Assembly: GCA_963932465.1 (NCBI GenBank)
Contig: OZ010789.1
Location: forward strand, 596,227,068 to 596,291,067
DNA: 64,000 nt
From: Maratus speciosus
Taxonomy: Eukaryota > Arthropoda > Arachnida > Araneae > Salticidae
Direction: 5' to 3'
A program made the position numbers and the translations under genes. This document shows positions 43,814 through 55,720 of this stretch, piece after piece (within the stretch, counting starts at the first letter, position 1; the number at the start of each line of letters is the position of its first letter). The notes beneath the pieces were generated by a model. The model was given only the letters and a program-made list of their open reading frames with translations, had not been told where the DNA came from and searched no databases.

Positions 43814-46800
43814 ATTATTATAAAAGAAAATGCTTACAAAAACATAAATCCATGTGCAAGACTGCATAGCAACTCGCTATGTCTCAAACAAAAGTACAGA
43901 AATTAATGTTTATAGGTAACTTTGCAACTAAAACACAAACATGTAGGTATATAGGTAACTCTGCAACTGCACTGCAAAACACATGACTAATAACACGCAA
44001 ATAAGAAAAGAAAAATCAATATTACAAAAATTTGGGTTTATAGGTAACTCTACAACTAAAGGTAAGTGTTAGCCCCATACTGCTGTAGAGTCCAATATAT
44101 AGCAGTCATAGATAAACTTCTAAAAGTATTACTCGATACACCATGTATAGTCTTTCTTGACCACACCTCAAGCTGAAATTATAACTTATACCATACAAGA
44201 TCTTTGCGCAGTCATATGATTCATATCTCTGCTACAGCCAATGTTCAGTACTTTAGAGGACACATCTGTACAGTTCAATCCAATGTCCAATCAAGCTGTA
44301 AATGTTAAATTGCATAGAAAATCATTGAAAAAATAAATGTGCAAATGTAATTGATAAATACTAAAATCTGTATCTTAAAAAAGAATACAGAGCATTAAGT
44401 GAGTTATAGTTATCACACAGCTTGCGATAGTTTTCTTTGCTGAATATTACTCTTCTCACATTATAGCGTATACTCTGAGAATTATCAAAAAGAAGAAGTA
44501 CGGGACAAATGAACAGCGTCCGAAAAGACAATGTAAAACATTTCCTGTCTTTCCACAATCACATTTTGAGTTAGTTATTTTGACGATTTTACACAAATAT
44601 TCTGGGAAGCTTCCATGTCTTGATATATAGTATTGGATAACTTGACTTTTCATAGCTACTTTTCATCAACATTTCTTATAACACTATATGTATCTCAACC
44701 TTTATCGTTCTTGCTCCATTCTTCTTGCCAACTCTTCCATATACCTTCCTTACACAGTCTCCTAACCAATGAGATTGGAAATGGTACATCCAAAGTCAAA
44801 TCTGCCATCTCTGGAAATATTGCCTCCTTCGCAAGTTTATCCGCTCTCTCATTCCCTTCGTTGGAAACATGTGCTCTTGTCCATCCAAATGTTAGAGTTT
44901 CGTTCAAGTTAGAATTCATGATCTCGTATATGTCTCTAATTATGTCATTACCTGGAAAATTTCATTGCAGTGCCAATGTAGAAGCCTTTTTATCTGTATA
45001 AATAATTGCTTTGTTATAATTTGGTTTATCATTCAAGATATTGCCGGCTTGATTACCACAAGCGCTGACTGATATATACAGTTCAATTTATACAATGATA
45101 TTTTCTTATCATATATAAAATTTCCTTTAACGCAAACTTTGAACGCTGCTTCCATGCCATTTATCATCTTGGAGCCATCAGTGTATATCAGCGGACTTAT
45201 AGAATTATGATAATATGTATCCTTTTTCTCTGTTATCTGCAGGTTTTTTAAACCAGTATAATTTGGATAGTCACTTGTCACTAAATTTTTCATTACATTA
45301 TTTCTGTGTATTCTTACGTCACCGGAATCAATGGTAGCATCTCCTTTCAACACTCTGTGCTTTTTAACCATATATTCTATTGTAATATGAATGAGGGAAA
45401 CTCCTGCCAAAACGCATAATGCCTTCGTTGAAACTCATCTGTAAGATGAAATAATTGTAAAGAGACCTAATCTTTGACTCAAACTTAATTTTCTCTTTTC
45501 ATGGTAGCTCAAATCTTGAAACCAAACCACAGCTCCGTACATAATCTGTTTTTCTATTACACTTTTATACCAAATTTTTCTATACATAGCATGCAGTTCT
45601 TTTTCCTTTTTTACGGTTTTTCTTATCATTTGAGGTAAAGTTTCTCACTTTTTCTCTTGTCTTTTCCATGTTTGCTATCCAATTCATCTTGCTATCTAAT
45701 GTAAGTCTTAGATATACCATCTCATTTTTAACTGAAATTGTCATATTACCAATCTTAAATATAGGATGCCTATTTTCCAAAAGGTATCTGCAAAATAACA
45801 TCGGTACATATTTTCCACTACTTATAGTAAGCTCTAATTCCGTACAAATTTCTTCAAACCAACTAATTTGTTTATTCATATTGTCTTCGTGTTCTCTTCT
45901 CGTATCTACACCAGCTAAGACGAGAAAATCATCCGCATATGATATAATGTGGCCATACTTTGTCTGTACTTCTTTAATACGTAATAGGTTACTATCAATC
46001 GTAATAAATGGCCCAGGCAGCTTCCCTGGGGACATCTCCTGTACGACACGAACTATTTTAAGCCATCTGTATACGTAAAAGCAATCTTCCTTCTACTAAT
46101 AGAGTTTTTTAGTATGTTCTTTAAGTACTTCGAAATAGGTAATCCATCAATCAATCTGGACAATATATTCCAACTTACAGCATCAAATGCCGCCTGTTAT
46201 GTCTATTGAGGTAATGGAGTACTATTTAAAAACTTTATGGTTTCTCTTTATCTTCGCTCTCAAATATTCCAGGGCCATTATGGTACTCTTCTGTTCTCGA
46301 AACCCATGCTGTGCCTTATCCCCAAATTTTTTTTTGCTTCCAATTTAGACATTACTCTGATTTTAATCATTTTTTCTAACAATTTTTCCATTATACACAG
46401 AAGATTAATTAGTCTATATGCCCTATAAGTCTTCGCGTCTTTATTCCTCTTTCTGAAGAAAATATCTTTACTGATTTCCAAGACTCGGAAAAATGTTCAT
46501 ATTTTAAGCATGTTCCGAATAATTTCTTGATATAATTTATACAAGTCTTACAGATGTTTTTAATAATTAATGCATCTAATGCATTTACACTGGGTGCTTT
46601 ATTATTACTCTGTTTACTTATAATATATTTTAATTCTCTTGATGAAACATCTTTAAAATCTTCCAGCTCCTCCCCGTCTGCTACAAAATCATGCACATTC
46701 CCTGGGATCCTGTCTACACCAAAATGCACTTCCATTAAAAGTTTGGCCACGTCATCATAACAGTCAAACGGCTCAGAATTATCCGGTCTTGTAAAAATAA

Positions 46801-47262
46801 AGTCACTGTGTTTGGTCGACTTGCCCGCAATATATTTATAAAGGTTTCCATATAAATTATTTGTGCTGTTACCAAATTTTCCCCAAGAATCTCTCTTTGC
46901 AATTTTACTATAAGGTCTTCTTTGATTCCTATAATTTTCTCTTGTATTCTTGTCATCTGGATTGTTGACACACCTCTTATACAATGCTGCGACTTTATTC
47001 CTATCAGACCTTAGCTCATCGGAACATCACCTTATTGTGGATTTGTTAGAAAGGTTTCCAATTGTAAAACAATTCTTTGTTATATATTCAATATCTGTCA
47101 TAAAGTTGTTCACATGTTCATCAAGATCTTGTGCATTTATTACCGTCAAAAGGTTTTGTAGGCAAGAGTATTCCTTATTTTTTATGATCCCATTGAATTT
47201 TTTAAAGCTTTTATTTTTAGTCTTATATCGATTATTCATTTTCTTAATTGCAGTGTAACCAT
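43814..47262 (-). mobile_element. 5'-truncated LINE, I/R1-like with RNase H
   Basis: A minus-strand non-LTR retrotransposon: endonuclease-RT linker, RT, RNase H, then a C-terminal Cys/His tail and about 600 bp of 3' sequence ending near ataataatt, which may be a short TAA-type tail. RNase H downstream of RT is found in the I, R1 and LOA groups. The 5' end is cut inside the endonuclease-RT linker, typical of incomplete reverse transcription. It lies inside the Tc1 element. Confidence 0.75.
44440..47240 (-). pseudogene. LINE ORF2: RT, RNase H and Cys/His tail
   Basis: Minus-strand order: 47239-47027 linker (MNNRYKTKNKSFKKFNGIIK); 46984-46409 pre-RT and finger region (SRELKYIISKQSNNKAPSVN, where KAPG is expected); 46481-46278 with YRAYRLINLLCIMEKLLEKM (RT block like YRPISLL); 46035-45580 with YGHIISYADDFLVLAG, the catalytic YADD box; 45629-45435 thumb; 45410-45033 with IYTDGSKMINGMEAAFK (RNase H first Asp); 44919-44695 with WTRAHVSNEGNERADKLAKE (RNase H His/Asp); 44653-44456 with KCDCGKTGNVLHCLFGRC, a Cys/His tail found in this LINE group. 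The main frame breaks at nearly every block boundary. Inactive. Confidence 0.8.
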
Positions 47263-47273
47263 GAGTACACTAC

Positions 47274-47579
47274 CTAACCTATGAGACCTAATATACTGTA
47301 CAGGAGCTCAAATTTCTGCCGCAGACGCAGTCTGATGCGCCACAACCGTACGCGGTCTTCCCTCTCAATAATGTCTCGTGGCCGCCAGGTACCCGGTCTT
47401 CTTGAGGCAGTACCATTCCTTGTCCACTGCTCCCAACAATCATACACAGTGGATAAATTCCGGCCAAATCTTTCTGCAATATCACGGAAAGAATATCCAC
47501 CTTCTCGTAACCCTATTATACGACCTTGTTCAAACTCGGTGAGCTGATGATATTGGCTTCTGCGCTTTCGTAAAGGCAT
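47274..47579 (-). pseudogene. Tc1 transposase N-terminal HTH domain, copy 1
   Basis: The minus-strand frame opens MPLRKRRSQYHQLTEFEQGR and continues IIGLREGGYSFRDIAERFGR, NLSTVYDCWEQWTRNGTASR, RPGTWRPRDIIEREDRVRLW, the paired-like HTH and linker of Tc1 transposases. It ends at RLRQKFE, where LINE sequence begins. The start codon is the natural Tc1 start, about 240 bp inside the TIR. The rest of the gene lies beyond the LINE at 43 kb. Confidence 0.8.
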
Positions 47580-47819
47580 TCTTGGCTAACATGAACTCAT
47601 TATGTAAAATTTTGAAGATAAATAACGCTCACGAACTTTACAGCACGCATTTAAAGCAAACTCGCTTTGCAAGTACTGAGTGGCGCCACTAGCGCCAAAC
47701 TTATTTGCGATGAGCGAAATTTGAATCGATGTCATCTACCAGATGTATAAGCACGCCTACCAAATTTCGTTTTTCTAACGCACGTCTTTCTTAATGTTGG
47801 GATTTTCTTCCCGTCAGTG

Positions 47820-49005
47820 TATAATAAAACAATCTTACATGAGAAATTGTATTTAATTCATTTAAAACTATGCCATTTTTCCATCTAAAATTACCTCAAA
47901 AAGCTATCGCCTATCGCCCATTTAAAAGTTAGTATTAACTGTATTTTGTAATTATAGTAATCAACAGCAATGGTTACAATACACTTAAATTATAAACAAA
48001 TCTGTAAAGCAAAAACTTTATTAAATACGCCTATGTTAATTACATATCATTTCTCATCATCATTAAGCTTAATTATCTCTAGTGTAATAGAATAAACGCT
48101 GTGTAGTTATCACAAAGAAAATTTAATTTATATTTGATTATCCTTACCATAATTAAAAAAACAGAATTGATTTAAATTATAGTACTTTTTAAAAGTAATT
48201 TTTTTTTATGTGCCTCATATGTAAATGTTTCTAACTGTTAGCTGAATATTTTGTGAAGAATATAGCAATTAAGTTTAATGGACAATCGCTTTCGAAACAG
48301 CAATTTAAGATACGTACATTAAAAACATAACATCTTTAATAATGTAAAATAATATTAAAGCAAATTAAAATAATGCAAAGCATTTATAATAAACGTAATA
48401 CGAGATTGACAGATCTTAGATGAAAAGAAATTTACACTGGTAGTTTTATTTACCTCTGTATGTTAGACCCACCGGAATTAATATGATATATAAATACTAA
48501 TAACATACTGTATAATATAACATACAATTTTATCTATATTATTCTGTACCATTCTGTAAAAATGCTTCTGCAATTGTCTTCAATATCTCGGCTACATAAT
48601 ATTAGCTATACAGTTACAATGTAGAAAGGCAACAAAAAAGTTCATGCAAATAGTATTATATGAGTCATTAATAGCGTGGTGAGCGGTTAATACGTAAGTA
48701 CCGATTTCGTTTATTCGCTATAATAAAAACTTTTTTAACTTCACGTAATTTTTAAAACTAACTGTTTTTCGCACATAATAATTTATTTAGTTTAAAAATT
48801 TCTTTATTTTATAATTCATATGTAATTAGATTTTTAAATTGTAAAGCATTTAGTAATATTATTAATTAAGATTTTAAAAATCTCGCGACAGTAGATAAAA
48901 AACGGCTATTTCATACTTTGAAATAGATCTCTATTAAGGTAATCAAATTTTCAATAAAATATTATAAAAATATTTTAAAAGATTGGACAAATTTTTAAAA
49001 TGATT
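47820..49005. other. A+T-rich flank of Tc1, duplicated
   Basis: About 1.1 kb of A+T-rich sequence outside the Tc1 right TIR, repeated nearly exactly at 50090-51280. No coding or structural feature was recognised. Its duplication with the Tc1 end shows that the event was segmental and not transpositional. Confidence 0.6.
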
Positions 49006-49011
49006 GAAATG

Positions 49012-49545
49012 ATTAAAAGTTTGGCCACGTCATCATAACAGTCAAACGGCTCAGAATTATCCAGTCTTGTAAAAATAAAGTCACTGTGTTTGGTCGACTT
49101 GCCCGCAATATATTTATAAAGGTTTCCATATAAATTATTCGTGCTGTTACAAAATTTTCCCCAAGAATCTCTCTTTGCAATTTTACTATAAGGTCTTCTT
49201 TGATCCTATAATTTTCTCTTGTATTCTTGTCATCTGGATTGTTGACACACCTCTTATACATTGCTGCGACTTTATTCCTATCAGACCTTAGCTCATCGGA
49301 ACATCACCTTATTGTGGATTTGTTAGAAAGGTTTTCAATTGTAAAACAATTCTTTGTTATATACTCAATATCTGTCATAAAGTTGTTCACATGTTCATCA
49401 AGATCTTGTGCATTTCTTACTGTCAAAAGGTTTTGTAGGCAAGAGTATTCCTTATCTTTTATGATCCCATTGAATTTTTTAAAGCTTTTATTTTTAGTCT
49501 TATATCGATTATTCATTTTCTTAATTTCAGTGTAACCATGAGTAA
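49012..49545 (-). pseudogene. LINE 5' fragment, duplicated
   Basis: Minus-strand copy of the linker and pre-RT region only (about 49510-49320 MNNRYKTKNKSFKKFNGIIK; 49261-49013 MYKRCVNNPDDKNTRENYR). A one-base deletion relative to copy 1 joins or shifts frames near 49205. No RT catalytic box, because the duplication boundary cuts it off. Confidence 0.75.
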
Positions 49546-49846
49546 ATCTAATATACTGTGGTACCAACAGCAGCTCAAATTTCTGCCGCAGACGCAGTCT
49601 GATGCGCCACAACCGTACGCGGTCTTCCCTCTCAGTAATGTCTCGTGGCCGCCAGGAACCCGGTCTTCTTAAGGCAGTACCATTCCTTGTCCACTGCTCC
49701 CAACAATCATACACAGTGGATACATTCCGGCCAAGTCTTTCTGCAATATCACGGAAAGAATATGCACCTTCTCGTAGCCCTATTATACGACCTTGTTCAA
49801 ACTCGGTGAGCTGTTAATAATGGCTTCTGCGCTTTCGTAAAGGCAT
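49546..49846 (-). pseudogene. Tc1 transposase N-terminal domain, copy 2
   Basis: The start codon at 49846 gives MPLRKRRSHY followed by a premature TAA, then QLTEFEQGRIIGLREGAYSF and VYDCWEQWTRNGTALRRPGS. The end reads KFELLLVPQYIRFTHGY and runs in frame into LINE sequence, producing a 136-codon chimeric open frame (49714-49304). Copy 2 keeps about 15 bp more of the Tc1/LINE junction than copy 1 (LLLVPQ versus LLYSIL). Confidence 0.75.
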
Positions 49847-51362
49847 TCTTGGCTAACATGAACTTACTATGTAAAATTTTGAAGATAAATAACGCTCACG
49901 AACTTTACAGCACGCATTTAAAGCAAACTCGCTTTGCAAGTTCTGAGTGGCGCCACTAGCGCCACACTTATTTGCGATGCGCGAAATTTGAATCGATGTC
50001 ATCTGCCAGATGTATAAGCACGCCTACCAAATTTCGTTTTTCTAACGCACGTCTTTCTTGGTGTTGGGATTTTTTCCCCGTCAGTGTATAATAAAACAAT
50101 CTTACATGATAAATTGTATTTAATTCATTTAAAACTATGCCATTTTTCCATCTAAAATTACCTCAAAAAGCTATTGCCTATCGCCCATTTAAAAGTTAGT
50201 ATTATTAATTGTATTTTGTAATTATAGTAATCAACCGCAATGGTTACAATACACTTAAATTATAAACAAATCTGTAAAGCAAAAACTTTATTAAATACGC
50301 CTATGTTAATTACATATCATTTCTCATCATCATTAAGCTTAATTATCTCTAGTGTAATAGAATAAACGCTGTGTAGTTGTCACAAAGAAAATTTAATTTA
50401 TATTTGATTATCCTTACCATAATTAAAAACACAGAATTGATTTAAATTATAGTACTTTTTAAAAGTAATTTTTTTTTATGTGCCTCATATGTAAATGTTT
50501 CTAACTCTTAGCTGAATATTTTGTGAAGAATATAGCAATTAAGTTTAATGGGCAATCGCTTTCGAAACAGCAATTTAAGATACGTACATTAAAAACATAA
50601 CATCTTTAATAATGTAAAATAATATTAAAGCAAATTAAAATAATGCAAAGCATTTATAATAAACGTAATACGAGATTGACAGATCTTAGATGAAAAGAAA
50701 TTTACACTGGTAGTTTTATTTACCTCTGTATGTTAGACCCATCGGAATTAATATGATATATAAATACTAATAACATACTGTATAATATGCCATACAATTT
50801 TATCTATATTATTCTGTACTATTCTGTAAAAATGCTTCTGCAATTTTCTTTAATATCTCGGCTACATAATATTAGCTATACAGTTTCAATCTAGAAAGGC
50901 AACAAAAAAGTTAATGCAAATAGTATTATATGAGTCATTAATAGCATGGTGAGCGGTTAATACGTAAGTACCGATTTCGTTTATTCGCTATAATAAAAAC
51001 TTTTTTAACTTCACGTAATTTTTAAAACTAACTGTTTTTCGCACATAATAATTTATTTAGTTTAAAAATTTCTTTATTTTATAATTCATATGTAATTAGA
51101 TTTTTAAATTGTAAAGCATTTAGTAATATTATTAATTAAGATTTTAAAAATCTCGCGACAGTAGGTAAAAAACGGCTATTTCATACTTTGAAATAGATCT
51201 CTATTAAGGTAATCAAATTTTCAATAAAATATTTTTAAAATATTTTTAAAGATTGGACAAATTTTAAAAAATGATTGAAAACGACACATCGCAATTTGGT
51301 CAAGTATATGCTAAAACGATCATTAAAAACCTGTGAGTAGTTTTTGATTTATAAATTTTATG

Positions 51363-51542
51363 TACCGTAATTTCCGGTATATAGCCCGTAGATCAAACAA
51401 TTCAGTCTGGAGACAGAAATTTTATTCAGTGTTTGAAGACCAATATTTACAGTGATCTAAAAAGTTACATTTTATTTTTTAAAAAATTCTGTGTCGAAAC
51501 AGGATTGTTTGATCCGCGGGCTATACACCGGAAATTACGGTA
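51363..51542. mobile_element. Palindromic MITE, 180 bp
   Basis: TACCGTAATTTCCGGTATAT and its mirror ATACACCGGAAATTACGGTA form inverted repeats of about 40 bp, extending through agcccg..gatcaaacaat. TA bounds both ends. The terminus CCGTAATTTCCGG is of a type seen widely in invertebrate genomes; the superfamily is not certain. Confidence 0.75.
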
Positions 51543-51564
51543 ACTAAATTCTTTTGAATGATTT

Positions 51565-51660
51565 CAACATTAAATCGTGTTTAAAATAATTCTTCGACAA
51601 ACAATCTGTCTTCTTGAATATGTTTATCGTACATTTCTGTATAAAACCACTAGTTTTCAC
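51565..51660. repeat. Dispersed repeat, partner of 10880-11000
   Basis: Block order and about 75-80% identity to 10880-10975. Non-coding. Confidence 0.4.
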
Positions 51661-51669
51661 GCTTTTATA

Positions 51670-54300
51670 TGAACGCTTTTGTAGTTTTCACGCTTTTATA
51701 GTTTTTGCAATATGAGCCTAGAATTTTAAAAGGCCGTAATAAATTCGATTGCTGCAGTAGCATTAGTTACTTTATGTTATAACATATATATTCAATTTAT
51801 TAATTTTCTAATTGAAGAATAATACTTCTCCTGCAGAGTGTCATGTGTTCGGACAGTACTTGTAAAATAATTTTATACTGCAGATAAGGTCTAATATTAA
51901 ATGGTACAGAGTGACCGATTTTTCTTTTTCTTTTTTGTCAGTACACAAATTGATTGATTCTCAAAGTGTAGTCATTAAACTGTATTCTTAATTAAATCTT
52001 CATTGAAAAATGTGTAGTTAATTATATTTTTTATACTATCGGATCTCCAAAATAATTCCTAAAGTATTTTTCTAAGTATTAAGATTACTATAATATGTGT
52101 TAATATGTAGTACTAAATATTATATATAACCGTGTTCAAATTTCTAAAGCTTCAATATATACTTTTCAATTAACTGGCTAATTTATAATTAAGATGCATT
52201 TCACAAAATTAAAATTATGATTTTCAGAACTTCATTAAAACGAATATAAATATAAATAAAAGTAAATAGTAATTTATAATTTATATTTATGCTATGACAT
52301 TTGATTGATTTATTTTTTCTTAAACTGATGAAATTTTAGAAATCAAATTCGTAGCATTACAGAACAAAATTTTCAGAAAATCCTTCAAAAAGTTAATATT
52401 AAAAAATTATAGGTGCTTTAAAATTATCGTTTATTTAAAAAAAAAAATCAAATTTAGATACATATATATACATAATTTAGATACATATATATACAAAAAT
52501 ACATATATATATTTTAATCACAATATTATTTTTTTTTATAAAAGTAATGTGTCACACAATCTTAGAAACTATGCCACTATTCTGTCACAGGTCTAGTATA
52601 TACGACTTATTTGGTTTGAAAATTTCATTTTAAAAATTACCTAATAAACCATATATTTTCTCTTGAATGCAATACATTGTTCAACATTCCAGTGATCACA
52701 TATTAATAATTAATTAAGATTGATCTTTCGACTTAATGCCTGGAAAATAATGTAGATAACTTGGTACTGTTTCAGGGGTTTTCAAAAGAGGCGTTCATTG
52801 CGAAGAACGTCTTAATATTGTTTTCTATTTTAGAAAAACCAAGATATTTTTTAATACTATAGCATAAGTTTTTTTATTGCATAACTATCAGTAAATATAG
52901 TTATAGAAAAATAGAGATAGACATATCATTTTTCTCGATAGAAAGTATGAGAGAATAACTACAACACTTGCACGTAAATCAAATAAAAGAAGTAAATTTC
53001 AATCAAATTAAACATATTTTTCCCTCAACAATCTGTGCTATTCAACCATTGTAAGAGGAACTATACAAATTCAATATGTGACAATGCAAAATCATTTATC
53101 TTACAAAAATTATATATTAAGTTACTCTATGATTAGAATTATGTAATGAATAATGAAGTTTCAAATCCTTACATTATAGATCGTGCAAATATATAATGTT
53201 TTATACCAATATTATTGTGATTTCTGCAGGGCGGACAGAAATAAACAGTTTATTAAAACAATAATTTAGTTTTTTAAAACTTTTTATTTAATACTTTCTA
53301 GCAATTAATGAAATGTATGATTTTTTTTTTTTTTTTTTTTTTTTAGAAAAATATGTTTAATTAATAAATCCTTTTCCTTGATTTGAACTTTCAAATATTT
53401 ATAAAATAAAAAAAAATTATAAAACATGAAAAACGTAAACATACGATGAGGGCTCTTAAATAAAAGATTTAAAATAAATTAATGAAGTACAATATTTCAT
53501 TAAAAGGCATTTCTGATTAACTAACCTATTACAAACATGCATTTATTCTTGTAACCAACTTTTATTTAAAAATTAATATAAAATAAAAGTTTTATCAGTG
53601 CTGTATAAGTAAAATTTTGTATTTATTCTTGTATCAAAACTAACTCTGATTTGAAAATAAAATAAAGTAAAAGTTTTATGAAAATTTTGTAAGAAAAATT
53701 TAGTTTGAAGAAAATAAAAAATGCAGATATTGATTAATTCTGAAAACTCCCTCTTTGATAATTAGAAAAAGTAATCTGATAATATTAATGCTATTAAAAA
53801 TTAGACTTTTAGGAAAACTAATCAAATATCCATTATTTTTAATGAAGAACAATTTTGAATATTTGATAATGATCATCTTATTCCAAGAATCTGTTAAATT
53901 TAATGTGTCATCATTTTTTGTTTAAACAAACTCCAGAATAATTTTTTCACACTATAAATCAATTTTAATCCGAAAAGCCGCAGGGATTCCTTTCAAATTA
54001 TTTTGATTTTTTTTTTTTAAGTTAATATTTTTTGCGTGATAATTTAATATTTTTTTAAACTGAACATGTTAATGATGTTTAATGTGAATGTAAATAAATG
54101 TCATTAATGTAGAAGTCAGCTTATTTATTTCATATTCAAACATAATTTACTCTGAAATATAAAATACTGACAAATCATAGAAACCATTCTAATAAAAATG
54201 AACAACGGAAACATTTTAAGGCGATTTCCATGCAGTGTTGTTTGATTGAAAATCGATTTACATTATTTTATTCCGTTTTTCATCATAATACTTTAAAAAA
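51670..54300. other. A+T-rich DNA, nothing identified
   Basis: Includes short catatatatac repeats at 52458-52512 and a T-run of about 24 at 53321-53344. No gene, RNA or terminal repeat was recognised. Confidence 0.5.
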
Positions 54301-54408
54301 TAAATAAAATGCTGTCAATAAATGATTGTGGTTTATATATATGTAAATATCTATATTTATCTATCTCTCTCTATATATATGTGTGTTCTACAATAAGTAT
54401 TTCTGGTT

Positions 54409-54511
<103 letters not shown>

Positions 54512-54685
54512 TCTACAATAAATATTGTTATAATTGAAAATATGATTTTCTTATTATCGTTTTCTATTTTTTCAAATGAGTAATTTCCTTTTTAAAGGTA
54601 AGATGACAAAACAAACCAATAATCATACCTGAACTGAATAATAAAATTTTCAAATGAGCTCCTAATATCCAACTGCACGAAAAAT

Positions 54686-54759
54686 GTTCGAGCCAGGATT
54701 CGAACCAGGGATCTCTTGGCTGAAGCTGACAATGCTCTGCCATCTGAGCTATTCCGGGC
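54686..54759 (-). repeat. tRNA-like unit, pair A, minus
   Basis: 74 nt on the minus strand: GCCCGGA start, A box TAGCTCAGATGG, D stem GCTC/GAGC and a perfect B box GGTTCGAATCC (54706-54696). The acceptor 3' strand no longer pairs. The inverted partner lies 142 bp away. It is followed by aacatttttcg, as in pair B. It is tRNA-derived and probably not a functional tRNA gene. Confidence 0.6.
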
Positions 54760-54901
54760 AAATCTGGAGGACTTTCTTCTCGCAACTAAAACTTATTGAT
54801 TATAGCATCTGGTCCGATATATGAATCAGCTCATCAGAATGAATCGCAGGTAAGTGAGTCCCACTAAACGCTGGATACGCAATTACTAAAAGACGAGACT
54901 C

Positions 54902-54975
54902 GTCCGAGATACCTGAATTGTCAGAGCATTGGCAGCTTCAGCCATGAGACCCGTAGTTCGAATACAGCCCCGGAC
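54902..54975 (+). repeat. tRNA-like unit, pair A, plus
   Basis: 74 nt: GTCCGAG start and CCCGGAC end give a partly pairing acceptor stem. The D arm is damaged (GATACCTGAATTG) but ggcagcttcagcc and AGTTCGAATAC recall the anticodon arm and B box of its partner. It is followed by atttttcgccc. Confidence 0.55.
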
Positions 54976-55046
54976 ATTTTTCGCCCGGTTTGATGATTAC
55001 AATTCACATGATTTATTTATCAATTAGCGTAATTCTGTTAAAATTA

Positions 55047-55675
55047 CCGTCAACAGAGGCTACTTTGGCCCTTGCGGAGTTAGTTTGGTCCATCCCATAA
55101 AAAAAGGTTTTATTCTTTATATTGAAGAAACAATACAAGGTAATTCAGAGTTTTTGCCTTTGAAAAATATTTTAGACCCTACTATAGAGTATTTGAATTT
55201 TTTTTTTTTTTTTTTTTTTTTTTTTGTGACAACATTGGATGTGTTTGTAAACAACTCTTTTCAGGTGTAGATTTTAACTCACCAAATTTTCTATACTGAG
55301 ACAATCTGGATAAGAAATACAAATAAGGTAAGTGCAAAATATTACCTTTTGTAACCTATAACCCATGTGTGATTATAGTCTTTCCTTTAACTTTTCATTT
55401 TGACAGAAAATGTTTACATTTTCATACAGCTAACATGAAAACTAAATTTTCGGAGCTACATTGTGCGAGGCCTTTTTTGGTCCGGGAGTAGCCCAGTTAC
55501 TCAGAAATGCCTTTTGTACAATCAAATCTCTTAAAAATGTATTAAGTAACATTTTTTTCAAATGTTACTTTAACAAAGTGTTACAGTAATTATTTTTGTT
55601 CCAGTTCCCGAGGATAACATGATGGAAATTGTTTATCGTGTCTTTAATATTAACATTTGGTTTATTGTGTTTAAA

Positions 55676-55720
<45 letters not shown>

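Larger units (their letters stand above)
42806..47819 (-). mobile_element. Tc1-type transposon split by a LINE
   Basis: The left TIR CACTGACTGGAAAAAAATCG and the right TIR read inward, CACTGACGGGAAGAAAATCC, both followed by CAACA..AAGAAA, enclose a Tc1 transposase on the minus strand. Its N-terminal part is at 47579-47300 and its C-terminal part at about 43800-43000. The 3.4 kb between is a LINE. TATA follows the right end; the left flank lacks a clear TA. The right part is present twice because of a later tandem duplication. Confidence 0.8.
46734..49011. repeat. 2.28 kb tandem duplication, copy 1
   Basis: attaaaagtttggccacgtc starts at 46734 and again at 49012. From there both copies run co-linearly to gattggacaaattt...atgattgaaa (ends about 49010 and 51280). 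Identity is about 97% by eye, with scattered substitutions and one difference of about 15 bp near 47270/49545. The unit holds the LINE 5' part, the Tc1 N-terminus, its right TIR and 1.1 kb of flank. Confidence 0.9.
49012..51280. repeat. 2.28 kb tandem duplication, copy 2
   Basis: Second unit of the duplication, directly abutting copy 1. The junction reads tgattgaaatgattaaaagt, where the outgoing end (atgattga) and incoming start (attaaaag) share only a few bases, consistent with end joining or microhomology repair. The Tc1 right TIR of this copy ends at about 50087. Confidence 0.9.

Noticed and set aside
45668..46078. Plus-strand open frame of 136 codons
   Set aside because: Antisense of the LINE reverse transcriptase (YADD box on the minus strand).
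55679..55719. Poly-A tail of a processed pseudogene or LINE
   Set aside because: The A-run lies in the interior of a TIR-bounded element and the upstream sequence has no coding or LINE character.
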